Program-made: the position numbers and the translations under genes | Notes under the pieces: model-generated | Databases searched by the model: none | Told to the model about the DNA's origin: nothing | The model's input: the letters and a program-made list of their open reading frames with translations, nothing else | Shown here: positions 18,068-27,324 of the stretch, piece after piece | Layout of the letters: every line of letters begins with the position of its first letter | Position numbering within the stretch: the stretch's first letter is position 1 | Assembly: GCA_947588655.1 (NCBI GenBank) | Contig: CANPYS010000009.1 | Span: 1-54,017 of the forward strand | Direction of reading: 5' to 3' | Source of the DNA: an uncultured Alphaproteobacteria bacterium | GTDB taxonomy: Bacteria > Pseudomonadota > Alphaproteobacteria > RF32 > CAG-239 | Length of the DNA stretch: 54,017 nucleotides

Positions 18068-21007
18068 CTAGAATTTGTACTTGGCTGAGAGGATTCCCGT
18101 GTGGTCGCTATAATCCTCACGGAATCTGCCCTCGTAACCAGCCGCCACTTCCCATTGAGAAGTCACGTCTGTTGCGACTTTCGCACCAAGCTCAAAACCA
18201 AAGCGGTCAAGCTCTTCGCCGTCCACTTTGATCGCCTGACCATTGGCCAAAACAACATGACTGTTGTTGTCGTCTGTGCTCAGGTCGTAAGTCAAAGCCG
18301 CACGAACTTCCGGACGAATGTTCAAACCGTTGGAAAACGCAAAGTCTTTCGCAGCTTTCACACCGGCAACCGCTGTTAAGACATCAATATCGCGATCTTT
18401 CACACGAACGCCCAAACCGTTGGTGTAAGAATCTTGCGAAGCATGCAAGTATCTCAAACCACCTTCGGGTGTGATGTTATAACCATCGCCGACATGGAAG
18501 TTGTAACCATACAAGCCTTCCAAAGCCAATGTATCAACGTCATATTTTGCCTTAGCATCATGACCTAACACAGATTTCTTTTCCTCATAATCCGACCAGC
18601 TATAAGCGGCAACGCCTTTGACGTACCAATCAGCCGGTTGATATTGACCATATACGAACAAGCTATGTGTATCCACATCTGTATCACGAGTATAGCCGTT
18701 GATATCTGATTGGCTATAAGCATAGCCTAAGCCGACCTTACCGGCACCGATTTCTTTATCAACACCCATGGCAACACCATAAGTATCAATATCAAAGCCA
18801 CGAGCTTTGTCTGTGTCGTCCCTATCGGCATAGTTAAACAAGCCTTTTATCCAAAGTTTAACTTTTTCAAACAGTGGGTTTGTTTCAGACTGTGCGACCA
18901 TTGCCGATTCGTTATCATCCAAAGCATCGCTTGCGGCATCAAAGATCATATTGCTTAACGCGGTTTCACGTGTTTGAACAACAGGTGCGGCATCAGCAAC
19001 TAAGGCATCTGCGGCGCGGCTCAACAATTCGCTATTGTTTCCATATTGCGATTCGCTACGCAGTGTATCTTGAATTTCATCAAAATCGGCACGACCGCTA
19101 CCAGTTTTGGAAGAAGAAGTTGCGAGCAATGTTGCCGCCTCAGCTTCTTTCACACCCAATCTGTTGGCAACATCACCCGCAGAGCGCTCTTTAACGGTGT
19201 AGCTGACGTCTTTTGAGGGAGTTTTTTTATCTTTCTCAAAGGTATACAGATTGTTGGTATCAGCATTTTTATCAAACATCTCGTCTATAAAACGTGAGTA
19301 GGTTATTGGATCCGAAAAAGCACCACCATTGCTTGTGGATGTTAATTTTACAGATTGTTGGTCACTATTCGTGAAAATACCGTTTGTGCCTGTTAATTGA
19401 AGGTTGCCATTATTCATGGTCTTGTCTGTAACAATGACACGAACGGAAGCTTGTGATTCTTCTCTATACTGTAAAACGTTTTCAACCTTGCTTTCAACCT
19501 TAGTTGTATCTTTCACAGTTAAGCTTGACTTGCCTTTCATCTCAAGCGTTCCGTTTTTACCGCTGATACCACCGTCCAAGGTCAATGAAGCCCCGTCAGC
19601 AAGCGTGACTGTGGAAGTGTCGTCAATGTTAATGTCGTTCTTCTTATCACCAACTTTGTTGTTCTTAAAGACGTTATTGCCTTTAAAGGTGGTACTTGTT
19701 GCAGCTGTTGAAATCGCACCGCCGGCACCTTTTGCTGTGTTATCTTCAAAGGTCACGTTTTCAAGAGATAAGGTTGTTTCCAAGCCAGCAAAAATAGCGC
19801 CACCGTTACCGTTTGTTGCGCTGTTGCCTATAAACGAACCATTTGTAATTTTAAGAGCCCCGATATTATTGCTATGATTGCTATAAATCGCACCACCACT
19901 TGCACCTGTATTGCCGTCAAAGGTTGCGTTTGTAACAGTCAGTGTTCCGCCACTGTTTAGGATAGCACCACCTTCTGCGGTGGAGTCGTTTTTACTAAAG
20001 CGACCGCCTTCAATGGTCAATTTACCTTTACTGTAAATTGCCCCGCCTTTGTTGGAGCTGTTTTCAATAAAATCACTCTCTGTGATAGATAAGGGCTGAC
20101 CTTCTACAGTACCCTCACTTTTACTGCCAATACTGATAGCACCACCGGCAACTCCGGAAGTGTTGCCTTTAAAAGTTGATTTGCTAATCTGCAAGCTACT
20201 CTCCTGACCATTGCTGTTACCTCGAGTCGCAATCGCACCACCAACCGTGTTGGAGTTGTTGCCTGTAAATGTAGAATTATCAATAGTCACATTGGAGGCA
20301 GAACCAACGAAGATGGCGCCACCGCCTTCGGATTTACCTGTATCTACATCATTTGCAAAGTTCGAGGCGTCATACTGATCACCATACACCTCGTTGCTAT
20401 CAAAAGTTGCGCCGGAGATGTGTGTTTCACCGCCTGACCAAATCGCGCCACCACCGTATTTGGCTTTGTTCTTTGTAAAGGTTGTGCCCTCTAGAACGGT
20501 CAATTTAGCACCAGGGGTGTTAGTGCTTTTACGGTTTGTCCAAATCGCCCCGCCCTGTCTGGACTGATTGCCCTGGAATGTAGCACCTGAAACAGTGGTT
20601 TCAGAGCCTTCTTTGCCAAAAATAGCACCACCATGACCATTGTTGCTACCACTGCTGAGGTCGCCGGCAATGTTTGTATCAAACAAACCACCGTTGACAA
20701 CCAAGATGCCCTCATTATAAACGGCCGCACCATTGTAGTCAGAACTTTTCTTAGTGTTGTTTCTAAAGGTGACATTGTTTAGGGTTAATTGTTCGGAATA
20801 ATAGCTGTTTGGGCCATAGCCGCCACCGCTGTTAAGTTTGCGCTCTGTTTTAAAAACACCATCCGTATCACCTGTATATACTTTATCGGTATATTCCTCT
20901 GGTGCTTTCCCTGCGTTAAAGCTTTTTGCCCCAACCGGCTTAACATTTGCGGTAAACGCAAACGCCACACTCACAAGAGCAGTTGTAATTAAAAGATTAT
21001 TCTTCAT
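18068..21007 (-). CDS. Autotransporter with Pmp/AIDA-like passenger
   Basis: The 979-aa product has a signal peptide (MKNNLLITTALVSVAFAFTA), a passenger of about 450 residues with repeated GGAI and FxxN motifs (GGAIFGKE, GGAIWTN, GGAIFVGS, GGAIATRG, GGAIYSKG) as in chlamydial Pmp proteins, and a beta-barrel from about residue 700 ending in an aromatic residue (ILSAKYKF). It should export a beta-helix passenger across the outer membrane, with a likely role in adhesion. ATG at 21007 is taken over a TTG two codons earlier; AAAGGA lies 10 nt upstream. Confidence 0.88.
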   Translation of the reverse strand: MKNNLLITTALVSVAFAFTANVKPVGAKSFNAGKAPEEYTDKVYTGDTDGVFKTERKLNSGGGYGPNSYYSEQLTLNNVTFRNNTKKSSDYNGAAVYNEGILVVNGGLFDTNIAGDLSSGSNNGHGGAIFGKEGSETTVSGATFQGNQSRQGGAIWTNRKSTNTPGAKLTVLEGTTFTKNKAKYGGGAIWSGGETHISGATFDSNEVYGDQYDASNFANDVDTGKSEGGGAIFVGSASNVTIDNSTFTGNNSNTVGGAIATRGNSNGQESSLQISKSTFKGNTSGVAGGAISIGSKSEGTVEGQPLSITESDFIENSSNKGGAIYSKGKLTIEGGRFSKNDSTAEGGAILNSGGTLTVTNATFDGNTGASGGAIYSNHSNNIGALKITNGSFIGNSATNGNGGAIFAGLETTLSLENVTFEDNTAKGAGGAISTAATSTTFKGNNVFKNNKVGDKKNDINIDDTSTVTLADGASLTLDGGISGKNGTLEMKGKSSLTVKDTTKVESKVENVLQYREESQASVRVIVTDKTMNNGNLQLTGTNGIFTNSDQQSVKLTSTSNGGAFSDPITYSRFIDEMFDKNADTNNLYTFEKDKKTPSKDVSYTVKERSAGDVANRLGVKEAEAATLLATSSSKTGSGRADFDEIQDTLRSESQYGNNSELLSRAADALVADAAPVVQTRETALSNMIFDAASDALDDNESAMVAQSETNPLFEKVKLWIKGLFNYADRDDTDKARGFDIDTYGVAMGVDKEIGAGKVGLGYAYSQSDINGYTRDTDVDTHSLFVYGQYQPADWYVKGVAAYSWSDYEEKKSVLGHDAKAKYDVDTLALEGLYGYNFHVGDGYNITPEGGLRYLHASQDSYTNGLGVRVKDRDIDVLTAVAGVKAAKDFAFSNGLNIRPEVRAALTYDLSTDDNNSHVVLANGQAIKVDGEELDRFGFELGAKVATDVTSQWEVAAGYEGRFREDYSDHTGILSAKYKF

Positions 21008-21037
21008 ATTCAAAACATCCTTTATAAAAAATTTTAT

Positions 21038-21062
21038 AAAAAAACCGCTCCAAAAGAAGCGG
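21038..21062 (-). terminator. Intrinsic terminator in the autotransporter leader
   Basis: On the minus strand CCGCTTC pairs with GGAGCGG over a TTTT loop and is followed by seven T, about 30 nt before the start codon. Its 5' arm abuts and shares bases with the stem at 21061-21135, so the two structures may compete, as in attenuators. Confidence 0.6.
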
Positions 21063-21135
21063 GCGGATGTTCAAAACCGTATAATCGCAGACGGCTCGGC
21101 TTATTTGGCAGAGCCTTATTCGCCGACATCCGCCC
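21061..21135 (-). promoter_or_regulatory. Structured 5' leader, riboswitch- or attenuator-like
   Basis: A perfect 10-bp stem (GGGCGGATGT/ACATCCGCCC) closes a region with nested CGGC/GCCG and GGCT/AGCC stems and a CCGT/ACGG hairpin. With the adjacent terminator this could control read-through into the autotransporter. I do not recognise a known riboswitch class. Confidence 0.5.
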
Positions 21136-21156
21136 AATATATAAATTGAATCAGAA

Positions 21157-21243
21157 GTCGGCACAAATTTTTTAAAGTCGCGTGCACACGACTACGATTA
21201 TCAAGGGTTTTGACGCCCTAGGCAGAACCTCTGCCATGCCGAC
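21157..21243 (-). promoter_or_regulatory. Four-way-junction-like inverted repeats at the transcript start
   Basis: GTCGGCA/TGCCGAC enclose three hairpins: GGCAGA/TCTGCC, AGGG/CCCT and AGTCG/CGACT. The upstream arm overlaps the predicted start of transcription, so the outer stem may act as DNA rather than RNA. Confidence 0.4.
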
Positions 21244-21272
21244 AGTCTATGTAATCTAATGGGAATAGTCAA
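21244..21272 (-). promoter_or_regulatory. Promoter of the autotransporter gene
   Basis: On the minus strand TTGACT and TAGACT are 17 bp apart, giving a leader of about 230 nt. Confidence 0.55.
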
Positions 21273-21395
21273 GCAAAAAATGAAAGTATGTGTAAATAAA
21301 AGAAATTCAAGCCATCAAAAGCTGCATAGAAAAACGAAAATCCCGAAACAAGCTTGGGATGACTTTTAGTATAGATTCGGGATCTTAGTAATGAG

Positions 21396-21416
21396 ATGCT
21401 GAAACAAGTTCAGCAT
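21396..21416. repeat. Dispersed ATGCTGAA palindrome, copy 3
   Basis: It has the same arms as at 11-31, preceded by CCCGAAACAAGCTTGGG at about 21342-21358. Confidence 0.7.
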
Positions 21417-21464
21417 GACAACAAGGAAACAAGAAAATCAATTACTTATCTTCTAAATATGTGC

Positions 21465-21567
21465 AAAAAAACGTACGTTTAAATGTGTGAATTGTCAAGA
21501 AAAATTTTCAAGATTTTTCAAAAGGTTATTTTCTTGATGAAATGAACATTTAAACGTACGTTTTTTT
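21465..21567. repeat. MITE-like hairpin element, copy 1
   Basis: About 103 bp bounded by inverted repeats (AAAAAAACGTACGTTTAAAT and its complement), with inner TCAAGAAAA/TTTTCTTGA arms. An inverted second copy, about 104 bp, is at 53784-53887; its terminal arms use GGTACA/GGTACC in place of CGTACG. No coding capacity is seen. It may be mobilised in trans or serve as a bidirectional terminator. Confidence 0.65.
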
Positions 21568-21599
21568 GAGAAAGGGGAAAATTTCCCAAAAACGTCACA

Positions 21600-21954
21600 C
21601 TTAGGACTTTAGTCCGAAGAGTCCAGGAAAAACGAATCAAATTGTCATGCTAAACACCCAAATGTCATGCTGAACTTGTTTCAGCATCTCTTTATGAGAT
21701 CCCGAAACGAGTTCGGAACGACGATTCGGAAAGATTAATTGTCCTGGACTCTTCCACCCTTCGGGTGTCAGAGTGACGGTAAGTGCGTTTTACCCGTGAC
21801 GTCATCCTAAGTGGAGCCTATAAAAAATAGTTTAAAAAATTTATTGATTTTTTAAGGTTTATGTATTACATTGTAATTAACAGGAGTAAATCCTTGCGGA
21901 TGGGGTTCTGAATGTTCCTCGTAAATAGTTCGTAAGGTTTCCTGTATTTTTTTA
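21600..21954. repeat. Dispersed repeat block
   Basis: No gene is seen. It contains the inverted ATGCTGAA palindrome (21667-21687), a CCCGAAACGAGTTCGG stretch near 21702, and a segment at 21719-21757 (ACGATTCGGAAAGATTAATT and onward) that is repeated at 22219-22255 inside the DUF3800 relic's upstream side. Confidence 0.6.
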
Positions 21955-22217
21955 CTATTTAAATAGCAAATAATCTTCCACAATAAACTTTTTTATCATT
22001 TCATAATAACTTTCATCATTATGTTCATATTTTTGGAATATTCCCCAAGAAAGGAAATCAACAATTTGCAAGCATTTATGCCTTGAGGATGATTTTATCT
22101 CTAATTTTAAATCAAGTTTATTTTTCACTTTCTTTGTTATGTAGTCCGTAAATACTTTGTTCAAATATTTATTTGTATCTTTTTGAGAGACAATAAAGTA
22201 TATAGGTTCTTTGATAA
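21955..22217 (-). pseudogene. DUF3800 protein, 5'-truncated
   Basis: The frame reads about 87 codons to the stop and matches the end of DUF3800 proteins: LEIKSSSRHKCLQIVDFLSW, then GIFQKYEHNDESYYEMIKKF. Upstream it continues in frame (EPIYFIVSQKDTNKYLNKVF) until it runs into a dispersed repeat at about 22218. The N-terminal two thirds, including the usual start, are missing. The only internal start is a TTG, so this is a relic. Confidence 0.65.
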
Positions 22218-22383
22218 CGACGATTCGGAAAGATTAATTGTCCTGGACTCTTCCTCCCTACGGTTCTCAGAGTGACGGTGGAGGGGAACTCTTCGGACTA
22301 AAGTCCTCAGTGTGACGTTTTTGGAAATGTTATCTCGCTTCCCAAACACCAATGACTTTTGGAGGCGTTTCGGGATTTTTTAT
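22218..22383. repeat. Dispersed repeat interrupting the DUF3800 relic
   Basis: A near copy of 21719-21757 followed by GGTTCTCAGAGTGACGGTGG- and GGACTAAAGTCC-type stretches. It fills the space to the rpoD stop. No gene is seen. Confidence 0.55.
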
Positions 22384-24489
22384 TTATTGATCCAAAAATG
22401 AACGTAACCGCCGCGACCGACTCGGATGTTTGAGCTTGCGCAAAGCCTTTGCCTCAATCTGACGAATACGCTCACGCGTCACATTAAACTGTTGGCCAAC
22501 CTCTTCCAAGGTGTGATCCGTATTCATCCCAATACCAAAACGCATACGCAACACACGCTCTTCACGCGGCGTTAAAGACGATAAAATTTTGGTGCAGGTT
22601 TCCCTTAAATTGGTATGAATAGCGGAATCTAAAGGCTGTAAAGCGCTCTCATCCGCAATAAAATCGCCCAAAGAAGAGTCTTCTTCATCGCCAACAGGCG
22701 CTTCAAGGCTCACGGGTTCTTTGGCAATCTTCATCACTTTTCTGATTTTATCCAAAGGCATAGAAAGCCTTTTAGCAAGCTCTTCCGGCACAGGCTCACG
22801 CCCCATTTCCGCCAACATCTGTCTTGATGTGCGCACCAACTTGTTAATGGTTTCAATCATATGAACTGGAATGCGGATAGTGCGTGCCTGATCAGCAATA
22901 GAGCGCGTAATAGCTTGACGTATCCACCATGTGGCATAAGTTGAAAACTTGTAACCACGCCGATATTCAAACTTATCAACCGCTTTCATCAAACCGATGT
23001 TGCCCTCTTGAATAAGGTCCAAAAACTGCATACCGCGGTTGGTATATTTTTTAGCAATAGAAATTACCAAACGCAAGTTTGCCTCAATCATCTCTTTCTT
23101 GGCGCGCTCCGCCTCGCGTTCGCCACGCTTGATTGTATCAACCATTTTACGATATTCAGCAATCGGCAAACCACATTCTTGCGACATCTGCGCCACATTC
23201 TCGCGCAACTGCGCAACTTCTTTGCCATAACGCTCCACAAACATTTGCCAATGCTTGTCTTTAAGGCGCGAAATATCATCTAACCAATGTGGATCAAGCT
23301 CCGATTTTTCATACGAAGCCAAAAAGTCTTCACGTTTGATTTTACAACTCAAAGCATAGCGCAAAAGCTTGCCCTCAAAGCCCATAAGGCGTTTGTTCAA
23401 ATCGTTTAATTGCTCAACAAGCTGTTCCACACGCGACGCATTCAGATGAATAGAACTCATCAATTCAATCAGTTCTTTTTTAACCTGAACATACTTCTTT
23501 TCAACCGTGCCTGAAACTTTGCGCCCCGACATCAACGCCGCCATACGATGCGACTGAATCTTTTTCAAATCGTCATAATAGCTAGAAATTTTGTTCAAAA
23601 TATCCAAAACAGGCTCTAATAAAGCTGTTTCCATAGCCGCAACCGATGTAGAAGAATGCCCCATAGCGTTTTCATCTTCTTCATTTTCTTCATCGGTGTT
23701 TTCTTCAACGGATTCGGCGTCTTCAATCTTTTCTTCTGTTTCAGATGTCGCTTCGTCCTCATTGGCAGATTCCTGATCTTCTATTTCTTCTTCATCGTCA
23801 ACCGTATCGTCAAGCTCAATGTCAGATGCTAAATCATCATCAATATCATCAAGATTTTTTTCAGCTAAATCTTTGGTAACAGAATCCAAATCATCAACTT
23901 GGGTTTCTTCATCATCATAAACCATGGCTTCGCTATCGTCGCCATACATCATTTCCAAGTCAACAATATCGCGCAATTGCATTGTACCGTTCACAAGCTC
24001 GTCACGCCAACCAGCAATTGCCTTTAAGGTCATCGGGCTTTCGCACAAACCGCTAATCATAACCGTTTTGCCGGCCTCAATGCGCTTGGCAATAGCAATT
24101 TCGCCATCACGTGACAAAAGCTCAACACAGCCCATTTCACGCAAATACATACGCACCGGATCATCTGAGCGACCAAGCTCCTTTTCATCAAAGTTACCAC
24201 TTTCTTCAGCGTATTCGGCGGTTTCTTCCTCAGCCTCGTTTTCTAAATTATCGGAGTCGGATTCTGAAATAATACTAATCCCCATATCCGAAATTTCAGA
24301 CATAATGTCTTCAATCTGTTCCGAAGATTCGCGTTCAGACGGCAAAGCGCGGTTAAGCTCTTCAACCGTAATATAACTGCGCTCTTTGCCCTTCTCAATC
24401 AATTTCTTGATTGTGTTGCCCAAAGAATCAATCAATGGCGAATCTAAAGAATTCCCATCATAAAAGTCTTGATTTTCTTTATCCGACAT
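22384..24489 (-). CDS. rpoD: RNA polymerase primary sigma factor RpoD
   Basis: The 701-aa product has region 1.1, region 1.2 ([20 protein letters not shown]), an acidic non-conserved insertion (about residues 190-280, mostly Asp/Glu), region 2 ([36 protein letters not shown]), region 3, and region 4 ([37 protein letters not shown]). It recognises housekeeping promoters. dnaG is not next to it; gltX is divergent. Confidence 0.97.
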   Translation of the reverse strand: MSDKENQDFYDGNSLDSPLIDSLGNTIKKLIEKGKERSYITVEELNRALPSERESSEQIEDIMSEISDMGISIISESDSDNLENEAEEETAEYAEESGNFDEKELGRSDDPVRMYLREMGCVELLSRDGEIAIAKRIEAGKTVMISGLCESPMTLKAIAGWRDELVNGTMQLRDIVDLEMMYGDDSEAMVYDDEETQVDDLDSVTKDLAEKNLDDIDDDLASDIELDDTVDDEEEIEDQESANEDEATSETEEKIEDAESVEENTDEENEEDENAMGHSSTSVAAMETALLEPVLDILNKISSYYDDLKKIQSHRMAALMSGRKVSGTVEKKYVQVKKELIELMSSIHLNASRVEQLVEQLNDLNKRLMGFEGKLLRYALSCKIKREDFLASYEKSELDPHWLDDISRLKDKHWQMFVERYGKEVAQLRENVAQMSQECGLPIAEYRKMVDTIKRGEREAERAKKEMIEANLRLVISIAKKYTNRGMQFLDLIQEGNIGLMKAVDKFEYRRGYKFSTYATWWIRQAITRSIADQARTIRIPVHMIETINKLVRTSRQMLAEMGREPVPEELAKRLSMPLDKIRKVMKIAKEPVSLEAPVGDEEDSSLGDFIADESALQPLDSAIHTNLRETCTKILSSLTPREERVLRMRFGIGMNTDHTLEEVGQQFNVTRERIRQIEAKALRKLKHPSRSRRLRSFLDQ

Positions 24490-24635
24490 AACGTTCCTTA
24501 AACCGGTTATCAGAGTCTTTGCGACTCCCTAAAAATGCTAGCGCCCATACTTTTAATTGAAACTTAATCCAATGTCAAGTATAACTTCAAAAAAAATATA
24601 AGTATTTTTTTCTAAATTTAAAGTTAAGAAAGTGC
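24490..24635. promoter_or_regulatory. Divergent rpoD/gltX promoter region
   Basis: An AT-rich intergenic region (about 150 bp) that must hold the rpoD promoter on the minus strand. No strong -35/-10 pair could be chosen for rpoD. Confidence 0.4.
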
Positions 24636-24663
24636 TTGCAATCTGTTTTAATTGTTTTATGCT
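24636..24663 (+). promoter_or_regulatory. gltX promoter
   Basis: TTGCAA and TATGCT are 16 bp apart and end 35 nt before the gltX ATG. Confidence 0.55.
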
Positions 24664-24698
24664 TGTGCAAAGCTTTAAAAAGTAAAGGATTTTTTAAC

Positions 24699-26126
24699 AT
24701 GAAAACAAGAACCAGATTCGCGCCAAGCCCCACAGGCTATATGCACATCGGCAACCTTCGCACCGCGCTTTACGAGTATTTGATTGCTAAATCCCAAAAC
24801 GGCGATTTTATTTTGCGCATTGAAGATACAGATCAAAAACGCTATGTGGAAGGCGCAACCGACATTATTTATGCCACCTTAAAACAAGTCGGCATGCTTT
24901 GGGACGAAGGGCCGGACATCGGCGGCGCGTATGGTCCTTATGTGCAATCGGAACGCAAGCCGATTTATGCTGAATATGCTCATAAGCTGGTGGAACTCGG
25001 TGGCGCGCATTATTGCTTTTGCAAACAAGATGAGGCTGATGAACAAAAAGACGAGGAAAATAACATCAAATTTCAAGATCCTTGCAAGCTTATTCCTTTA
25101 GACGAGGCCAAAAAACGCATCGCGGCGGGCGAGCCTTATGTTATCCGCCAAACCGTGCATAAAAAGGGCACTTCCGTTTTTCATGACGTGGTTTATGGCG
25201 ATATTGAAATTGATTATGACGAGCTTGACGAGGGCGTTTTGTTAAAATCGGACGGCTTTCCAACCTATAACTTTGCCAATGTGGTGGATGATCATCTCAT
25301 GGAAATCAGCCACGTTGTGCGCGGCAACGAATATATTTCTTCAACGCCGAAATATAACCTGATTTATGAAGATTTCGGCTGGACACCGCCTGTTTATGTG
25401 CATGTGCCGCAAGTGATGAAAGACGCGCAACACAAGCTTTCTAAACGAAACGGCGATGCCTCTTTTCAGGATTTGGTCGCCAAAGGCTATCTGCCGGAAG
25501 CTGTTTTGAATTACATCGCGCTTTTGGGCTGGAACCCCGGCACGGAACAGGAAATTTTTTCTTTGGACGAGATGAAAAAAATTTTTGATCCGGCACGTAT
25601 TAATAAATCGCCCGCTATATTTGATATTGTAAAACTCACATGGATGAACGGCTGTTATATCCGCGCGCTTTCACCTGAAGCTTTTCACGCTTTAGCGTTG
25701 CCTTACTACCAGAAATGTCTCACAAAGCCGCTTAACCTAGCATTTTTAAGCCAAATTTTGCAACCGCGTATTGAAACACTGCAAGACATTGTTCCTATGG
25801 TTTCTTTCTTGGAAAATCTGCCTGAATATGATGTTTCGCTCTTTGAAAATAAAAAGATGAAGACGGATTTAACCATTGCCCAGAAAGCCCTACAAATTGC
25901 CCTTTCAACGCTTGAAAAGCAAGACGCTTGGACGAATGAGGCTCTTTTTGAGGCGCTTAAAACAGCGGCAGAAAATCAAGCAATGAAAAACGGGCAGATT
26001 TTATACCCTGTACGCATTGCGCTTTCAGGTCTGGCAACAACCCCCGGTGGCGCAACAGAGTTGGCGGTGGTGTTGGGCAAAGCTGAAACTTTGCGCCGTA
26101 TTTCCGAAGCACAAAACCGTTTTTAA
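24699..26126 (+). CDS. gltX: Glutamyl-tRNA synthetase
   Basis: The 475-aa product begins MKTRTRFAPSPTGYMHIGNL (HIGH motif as HIGN), has ILRIEDTDQKRYVEGATD, and the KMSKS-type loop KLSKRNGDASF. It charges tRNA-Glu, and in many alphaproteobacteria one GltX also mischarges tRNA-Gln for the amidotransferase route. ATG at 24699 is chosen over 24636 because the conserved N-terminus starts there and AAAGGA precedes it. Confidence 0.95.
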   Translation: MKTRTRFAPSPTGYMHIGNLRTALYEYLIAKSQNGDFILRIEDTDQKRYVEGATDIIYATLKQVGMLWDEGPDIGGAYGPYVQSERKPIYAEYAHKLVELGGAHYCFCKQDEADEQKDEENNIKFQDPCKLIPLDEAKKRIAAGEPYVIRQTVHKKGTSVFHDVVYGDIEIDYDELDEGVLLKSDGFPTYNFANVVDDHLMEISHVVRGNEYISSTPKYNLIYEDFGWTPPVYVHVPQVMKDAQHKLSKRNGDASFQDLVAKGYLPEAVLNYIALLGWNPGTEQEIFSLDEMKKIFDPARINKSPAIFDIVKLTWMNGCYIRALSPEAFHALALPYYQKCLTKPLNLAFLSQILQPRIETLQDIVPMVSFLENLPEYDVSLFENKKMKTDLTIAQKALQIALSTLEKQDAWTNEALFEALKTAAENQAMKNGQILYPVRIALSGLATTPGGATELAVVLGKAETLRRISEAQNRF

Positions 26127-26240
26127 AGCTTGAATGGTATTTGCTTTCTCAGGTAAACGCTCATAAATATTAAATTTTATAAGATTTTGAAAAAAACTCT
26201 TGCCAAAGGTAAAATGTTGTGATAATCAACACTCACTTTT

Positions 26241-26317
26241 GGGTGTGTAGCTCAGTTGGTTAGAGCACTACGTTCACATCGTAGGGGTCACAGGTTCAAG
26301 TCCTGTCACACCCACCA
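26241..26317 (+). tRNA. tRNA-Val (CAC)
   Basis: Acceptor GGGTGTG/CACACCC, D-stem GCTC/GAGC, anticodon stem CTACG/CGTAG with loop TTCACAT (anticodon CAC), T-stem CACAG/CTGTC-type pairing. CCA is encoded. It is the last clear housekeeping gene before the mobile element. Confidence 0.94.
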
Positions 26318-26320
26318 TTA

Positions 26321-26350
26321 AAAAGGAATGATACTTGTCATTCCTTTTTT
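26321..26350 (+). terminator. Terminator after tRNA-Val
   Basis: AAAAAGGAATGA pairs with TCATTCCTTTTT around a short loop, with a T-run in the 3' arm. Confidence 0.8.
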
Positions 26351-26460
26351 TGTTTTAAAATCAAAATTAATTATCGCAAAATTTTAATCCCCTCAAACCG
26401 CCCATTTTCCGGCACTTTCCGGTTTTCATCAATCTCATTTATAGGCGCATTTGTGTGCTG

Positions 26461-26560
26461 GTCTGGTCGCGTATCTATTTTTTATTTTTACCAATTTCCC
26501 AAAAAAGATACCAAAATAGATACTTTTGGTCGGGACAGACCCGACCAAATTCGGCTTAAA
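26461..26560. other. Inverted-repeat region at the left end of the element
   Basis: GTATCTATTTT (26471)/AAAATAGATAC and TTTGGTCGGG/CCCGACCAAA form two nested or adjacent dyads. GTCTGGTCG at 26461 recurs at 49092. It could hold part of an attachment site or the recombinase binding region. The small frames on both strands here look like by-products of the dyads. Confidence 0.3.
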
Positions 26561-26629
26561 ACTAAGGCTTTTTATTCCCAACTGTTCGCGTTTCAAAACC
26601 CCTGTTTTTGTGAGCATAAAAATTTTTTC

Positions 26630-26667
26630 AAATTATGCCGAACGATTTTTTGATTTTGCGGAGTGTT
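26630..26667 (+). promoter_or_regulatory. Duplicated 38-bp upstream element, copy 1
   Basis: Matches 29016-29053 at 34 of 38 positions; the shared core reads TGCCGAACGA, then GATTTTGCGGAGTGTT. Both copies lie a short distance before the first gene of a small gene group on the plus strand, so a common promoter or operator is likely. Confidence 0.55.
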
Positions 26668-26688
26668 GTCTGTTGAAAGGAAAAAACA

Positions 26689-26835
26689 ATGGATACAGAC
26701 AATGCTTTTGAAACTTTGATTGAACTTCTCTCAACTCCGATAATGATTTTGCTTGATGAGCAAGAAAACGGCGGAAAAGTATCTAATTTACTGGATAATA
26801 ACGAAAAAGAGAGTGTTCATGTCACCAAGAGGTGA
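26689..26835 (+). CDS. Small protein of unknown function (48 aa)
   Basis: Begins MDTDNAFETLIELLSTPIMI and ends in VHVTKR. AAAGGA precedes the ATG. It follows the duplicated upstream element and is the first of three tightly spaced frames leading into the DUF2924 gene. No family is recognised. Confidence 0.4.
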   Translation: MDTDNAFETLIELLSTPIMILLDEQENGGKVSNLLDNNEKESVHVTKR

Positions 26836-26838
26836 CCA

Positions 26839-26931
26839 ATGGATAATTTAATCAATTTAATATTTAGTGCCGTTCTGGTGCTGATAGAAGAAAACAAAGA
26901 AAAAGACACAAAAGGAGAAACCGATGATTAA
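26839..26931 (+). CDS. Very small protein of unknown function (30 aa)
   Basis: Begins MDNLINLIFSAVLVLIEENK, 3 nt after the previous stop, and its stop overlaps the start of the DUF2924 gene by 8 nt. It has the same MD-hydrophobic-acidic pattern as the preceding frame. It may be a real leader-like protein or only the coupling sequence. Confidence 0.3.
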   Translation: MDNLINLIFSAVLVLIEENKEKDTKGETDD

Positions 26932-27322
26932 GGTGGATTTAAATGTGGACTTGCGCAAAATCCCGTCTCTCACATTTCCTGAACTGAAGGAATATTACGA
27001 GGCTCTGTTTAACATACCGACAACTTCTACCCGCAAGGAATATTATGTCTGGCGCATTACCAACAAATTGCAGGAAATGCGCTTCGGCGGGCTGGATAAC
27101 AAAACACGCCGGATGTTAGAGAATATGGAAATTAAGGAATTAAGCGAGCATAAAATGGTTGCCGGTATTGAGCTCGTGAAAAAATACAAAGGTGCAACTT
27201 ATAAAGTGCGCGTTGTCAACGGCGGTTTTATGATGGACGGTGAGGTTTATAAATCGCTCGGTGCGGTGGCCAGAACCATTACCGGGCGCAAAATATCGGG
27301 ACAGGCATTTTTCGGAGTATAG
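26924..27322 (+). CDS. DUF2924 protein
   Basis: The 132-aa product ends with the DUF2924 signature: KYKGATYKVRVVNGGFMMDG, then SLGAVARTITGRKISGQAFF. DUF2924 genes are typically found just upstream of large serine recombinases in alphaproteobacterial prophages and islands, as here (2 nt apart). Its exact role is unknown; a DNA-binding or directionality role has been suggested by position only. AAAGGAG precedes the ATG. Confidence 0.85.
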   Translation: MIKVDLNVDLRKIPSLTFPELKEYYEALFNIPTTSTRKEYYVWRITNKLQEMRFGGLDNKTRRMLENMEIKELSEHKMVAGIELVKKYKGATYKVRVVNGGFMMDGEVYKSLGAVARTITGRKISGQAFFGV

Positions 27323-27324
27323 CG

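Noticed and set aside
21157-21243. tRNA-like gene in the autotransporter leader
   Set aside because: Four arms can be drawn, but T-loop and anticodon-loop consensus bases and CCA are missing.
22161-22352. 63-aa minus-strand frame near rpoD
   Set aside because: It is made mostly of dispersed repeat sequence and runs out of frame with the DUF3800 relic.
26435-26711. Small frames on both strands after tRNA-Val
   Set aside because: They lie in inverted repeats and show no protein-like conservation or ribosome sites.
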